NCBI RefSeq assembly: GCF_000611645.1
Contig: NW_014011792.1
Span: 1-11,704 of the forward strand
Direction of reading: 5' to 3'
Origin: Monoraphidium neglectum
Lineage: Eukaryota; Chlorophyta; Chlorophyceae; Sphaeropleales; Selenastraceae
DNA length: 11,704 nucleotides
Shown piece by piece: positions 9,019 to 11,704 of the stretch (position 1 is its first letter; each line of letters opens with the position of its first letter). The notes beneath the pieces are model-generated. The model was not told where the DNA came from. It searched no databases and saw only the letters and a program-made list of their open reading frames with translations. Made by a program: the position numbers and the translations under genes.

Positions 9019-9023
9019 TTACA
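9019..9023 (-). terminator. Candidate polyadenylation signal TGTAA for gene C
   Basis: First minus-strand TGTAA downstream of the gene C stop, about 1.36 kb away, in the block GGATATGATTACAG that corresponds to GGATGATTACAA in unit 1. The same position and context in both units support a retained role, but no transcript end can be seen from sequence. Confidence 0.4.
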
Positions 9024-10385
9024 GTGTGGGAAGTGCCAAGCCCTTGTGTGTGTGCCGTTGCAAAGTAGAGCGAGAGGGGTACGCCCTTCGTTGGTTAGTC
9101 AAGACCCGGCCACGCCTGGTTCACCTGCCAGGTGCGCGGGCTTTCCTCTCTTATAAGAGGCACCGCTGCTGGAATCACCAAACAAAAAGTCATCAAGAAC
9201 CAGTGCCAAGGGCGGCTTGCAGGACAGAGAGGTGGGGCGGAGTCGTTCACGTGGGGTGCGCGGGCAACAAGGCACAAGCAGCCACCAGTCCCCAGCTTGC
9301 ATGCTCACAACTCACCCGGCACGACGAGAGGCAAGGTGCTCATGTACAGCACCACCGCGTGCCCTTGGAAAGTGGACAATGGCGCCGAGGCTGCCGTCGG
9401 TTGATGCCATAGAAGCGCAGTACAGCGAATATGGGACAGAGACCGAACCTCTTGTGTGCAGACACATCCCGCAACAACGTCTAGGGCTGGGCATAGCCAA
9501 TCCTCAAAGCCCGAATACAGGCGGAACGAATAAGATTGACAGCAGCAGGTAGTGGACAATCAGGCTTGCGCCCGGCGGAGTGACAGTTTATGACTGCTGC
9601 ACTCCAAACGTCCCAGCTGTTGGATCAGATCCAGGGACGCTGCTTTGGCCCACAACAGAAGTCACTGTGCAACCAAAGTAGCGGTTGTCGGAAGCAACCC
9701 CCAAGGATAAGTGCACGCGTGTATGCATGGGATGTTGCGAGCGCTTCGCTCGCCATGGATGCGCTGACGCCGCCATGCTCTACCTGCCAACCCCTCTGGT
9801 GAGCGTCCAAAGAGCGGAGGCACTTCAGGCCAAGGCAAATGAGAAGATGCACAGATCAAACACATGCGTATGTCCATTTCTGTCCGGCTGCACGGCCGCC
9901 GCGGCGAGCGCTGCTGGGAAGAGGTCCCGCAGCCGAACGAGGCGCCGTGCGGTCGAGCATCGCGTTATGCGGGTGCCCTGCGTGCCTAGGCAAGTTGAGC
10001 GTGTGAAAGAAAAAGCGGGGCGCCCACCGCGGTCTCCCGCGCGTATGAGTTGAAAGGCCGAGGAATCAGAGCTCAAGGGCCGCGCCGCAACCAAGTACGC
10101 AGGCAACTGATAAACAAGAGGCTGATGAGCGTGCATCGCTCAGCCAATTGGCGGTTCAGGGTGCTCTCAAACATCCTGATCGGCAGGATAGCTGTGGATA
10201 TCTGATTCAAGTCTTAACCCCTGAGCTTGTCACCCGCCGCCCTGCACACGGCAGAGGCCTACCCGCCGCGCCGGGAGGGCTCATCGCTGTCATAGGCGCG
10301 GCCACAAGGGCGCGGCGCGGCCCGCACGCCCGCTCCGTCTGCCGGTGGAGGCAGCACGCGCCGCGAGAGCGGGGCGGCGGCGCCC
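9024..10385 (-). other. Spacer or long 3' UTR downstream of gene C
   Basis: Counterpart of 3052-4428. It shares recurring landmarks such as AGAAGCGCAGT near 9411 (3452 in unit 1), GGAGTGACAGTT near 9578 and GGCAGGATAGCTGTGG near 10181. No open frame is preserved between units, which argues against a separate gene. Confidence 0.5.
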
Positions 10386-11704
10386 TCAGTTCGAGGTTGT
10401 GAGGGATACGCCGAAGACGTTGAGGGTGTTCACGGGCGACAGAAGGCGCAGGGTGGCGCCGAGGTGCTGCGCCTGCAGCGCCTTGACGCCGTTGTAGAAG
10501 GTGGTGGGGTCCAGCGGTGTCTTTGCATTGCGGCGGGCGTAGCTGACAAACCTGGGTGGTTGAACAGGGTCCAGGGGTCCGTAAGGGTCAGGGGTTGAAG
10601 CGAGGGCAGGCATGGAGGCAGCAGGGGCGCTGTGCAAAGGGGCGCCTGCGCAGTTTCTGTGTGTGCGCACGGGTGCGCTTGTGGGCAGCACAGCCGTTCG
10701 CTGGAGTGAGGTAGAGGGGGGGCGGGGTATACACAACACGTGCCAGTGCGCCCACCCACCAGTTGGTCAGAGTGGTCTTGCGGATGGTGTCAATTGCATC
10801 AGCATGGTATACAAACAGCTGGGAGCCGCCGGCGCTGCTGGAGATGGCGGGGGAACGTGTGGAGCAGGCGCCTGCGTGGGGCGGGAGCGAGGATGGATTG
10901 GGGTCCCACCAGCGCGCGTGGGAGAGGGGGGGGGGTCAGGGGGTAGACGGTGGAGGGGTGGGTGGGCGCGGGGCCGCGGGGGCTTGGCTGGCAGCGCAGC
11001 AGGCCCAGGGGCCTGCTGGCAGGCTCGGGCACTGGGGTCGTCGCCCCTTACAACGCTGACTCAGCTCTGAGACAGGCGCGTCTTTGAGGGCCAGAAGCAG
11101 ACACCACGTCCAACCCACACGCGTACGCAGACGGCGCGGCACGGGCGCCTGGCGCGCGCGGGGGGAAAGTCGGTGCTGGGCGGGGCCGGGCTCGCCCTCG
11201 TGACGCTGTGACAATCCTAATTTCAATCCTGATTTCGATCCTGGTGCTCACCTTTGTTTGCGACAACGGCCACAGCCTTGCCGTTTAGGGGGCCCTGCAG
11301 GATGGCGTAGTTGATGGTCTTGCGGACCTTGTCCCCAATGGGTTTGTCCCACCTGCGCGCAGCAAGGGTTCAGTTTCTGACGCGCAAAGTTGTGCCGCCG
11401 TGCGCTGGCCAGGGCGGTGCCAGCCCAACCGGCAAGCTCCACTCCGGGCGCCGAGGGGCGCGCCTCGCGGAATGGGCATTGCTGCTGATGGGGTGCACGT
11501 GGGGTGGACTGGCCCCCTCGGGCAGGGCGCCCCAGCACGGCAGCAAGGGGCGGGTTGCGGGGCCGGATGCATGTATGCATGTATGCATGTATGTCAGACT
11601 CACCAGTAGTCGAAGAACGCCCTGACCACAGCCTTGGGCAGGGCGTTGGAGGTGAATCCGTAATCGGGGAACTGCAGCAAGTGGGGAGCAGGCGGGGCGG
11701 GGCG
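10386..11704 (-). CDS. Gene C: 3' part of tandem paralogue of gene B (5' end outside window)
   Basis: Four exons are visible, in transcription order: exon 3 11671-11604 (68 nt, phase 0 start, after a pyrimidine-rich stretch ending TTGCTGCAG), exon 4 11352-11252, exon 5 10871-10760, exon 6 10551-10386 ending in TGA. Introns are 251, 380 and 208 bp, begin GTGAGT, GTGAGC and GTGGGT, and end in CAG. All phases agree, giving an uninterrupted 148-residue C-terminal part. Exon 3 encodes FPDYGFTSNALPKAVV followed by RAFFDYW, with the last Trp split across the intron. Exon 4 reads WDKPIGDKVRKTINYA and on; exon 5 has a Cys near its start and SQLFVYHADAIDTIRK; exon 6 ends VFGVSLTTSN. No frameshift or premature stop was seen, so this copy looks functional. 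Upstream exons, presumably like exons 1 and 2 of gene B, lie past 11704. Function is unknown; the signal peptide of gene B suggests a secreted or periplasmic protein. Confidence 0.78.
11567..11594. repeat. ATGCATGT octamer repeat, 3.5 units
   Basis: Three and a half copies of an 8 bp unit lie inside the gene C intron, three bases downstream of the exon 3 donor hexamer. The counterpart region in unit 1 has no such repeat, and similarity between the units ends close by. Confidence 0.85.

Larger units (their letters stand above)
6785..11560. repeat. Tandem duplication unit 2
   Basis: Paralogous to unit 1 as shown by ordered matching blocks through the spacer and the 3' exons. The distance between the two stop codons (4429 and 10386) is 5957 bp. 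It differs from unit 1 by a 25-unit CTG tract, an uninterrupted 107 bp alternating tract, absence of an 840 bp block, and retention of gene exon 3 on its right side. Confidence 0.8.

Overview
The window looks like nuclear DNA of a GC-rich eukaryote, most probably a chlorophycean green alga (Chlamydomonas, Volvox or Scenedesmus relatives). The reasons are short exons split by 200-630 bp GT..AG introns, codons with strong G/C third positions (CTG, AAG, AAC, CGC), long (GT)n and (CTG)n microsatellites, and large low-coding spacers. I see no bacterial operon, tRNA, rRNA, CRISPR array or recognisable transposon protein. Nearly all the long open frames are chance frames in GC-rich or microsatellite DNA.

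The organising principle is a tandem gene duplication on the minus strand. Unit 1 (about 30-5520) and unit 2 (about 6785-11560) are collinear. Each holds, from right to left, the 3' exons of the same gene and then a long spacer with matching landmarks: a conserved minus-strand TGTAA motif, a (GT)n tract, and a CTG site. Gene B runs from 6675 (ATG, signal peptide) to 4429 (TGA). Gene C enters from beyond the right edge and ends at 10386. The left edge (about 30-200) matches the region upstream of gene B (about 6785-6940). A third member, gene A, therefore probably starts about 65 bp left of the window.

The exons were found by comparing the two copies. Exons 4, 5 and 6 have identical lengths (101, 112, 166 nt), identical splice phases and 114/125 identical residues, while introns and spacers have many indels. 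The protein appears secreted: signal peptide, mature N-terminal Cys, one NLT sequon, no membrane segment. I do not recognise the family with certainty. The secreted FEA1/H43/HCR1 (iron-assimilation / high-CO2) proteins of green algae are one untested candidate.

The points most worth a second look are these. Gene B lacks the exon that precedes exon 4 in gene C, and paralogy breaks off abruptly near 5520. A CTG tract has 2 units in unit 1 but 25 in unit 2. Unit 1 carries about 840 bp that unit 2 lacks. Each unit carries a long alternating purine-pyrimidine tract.
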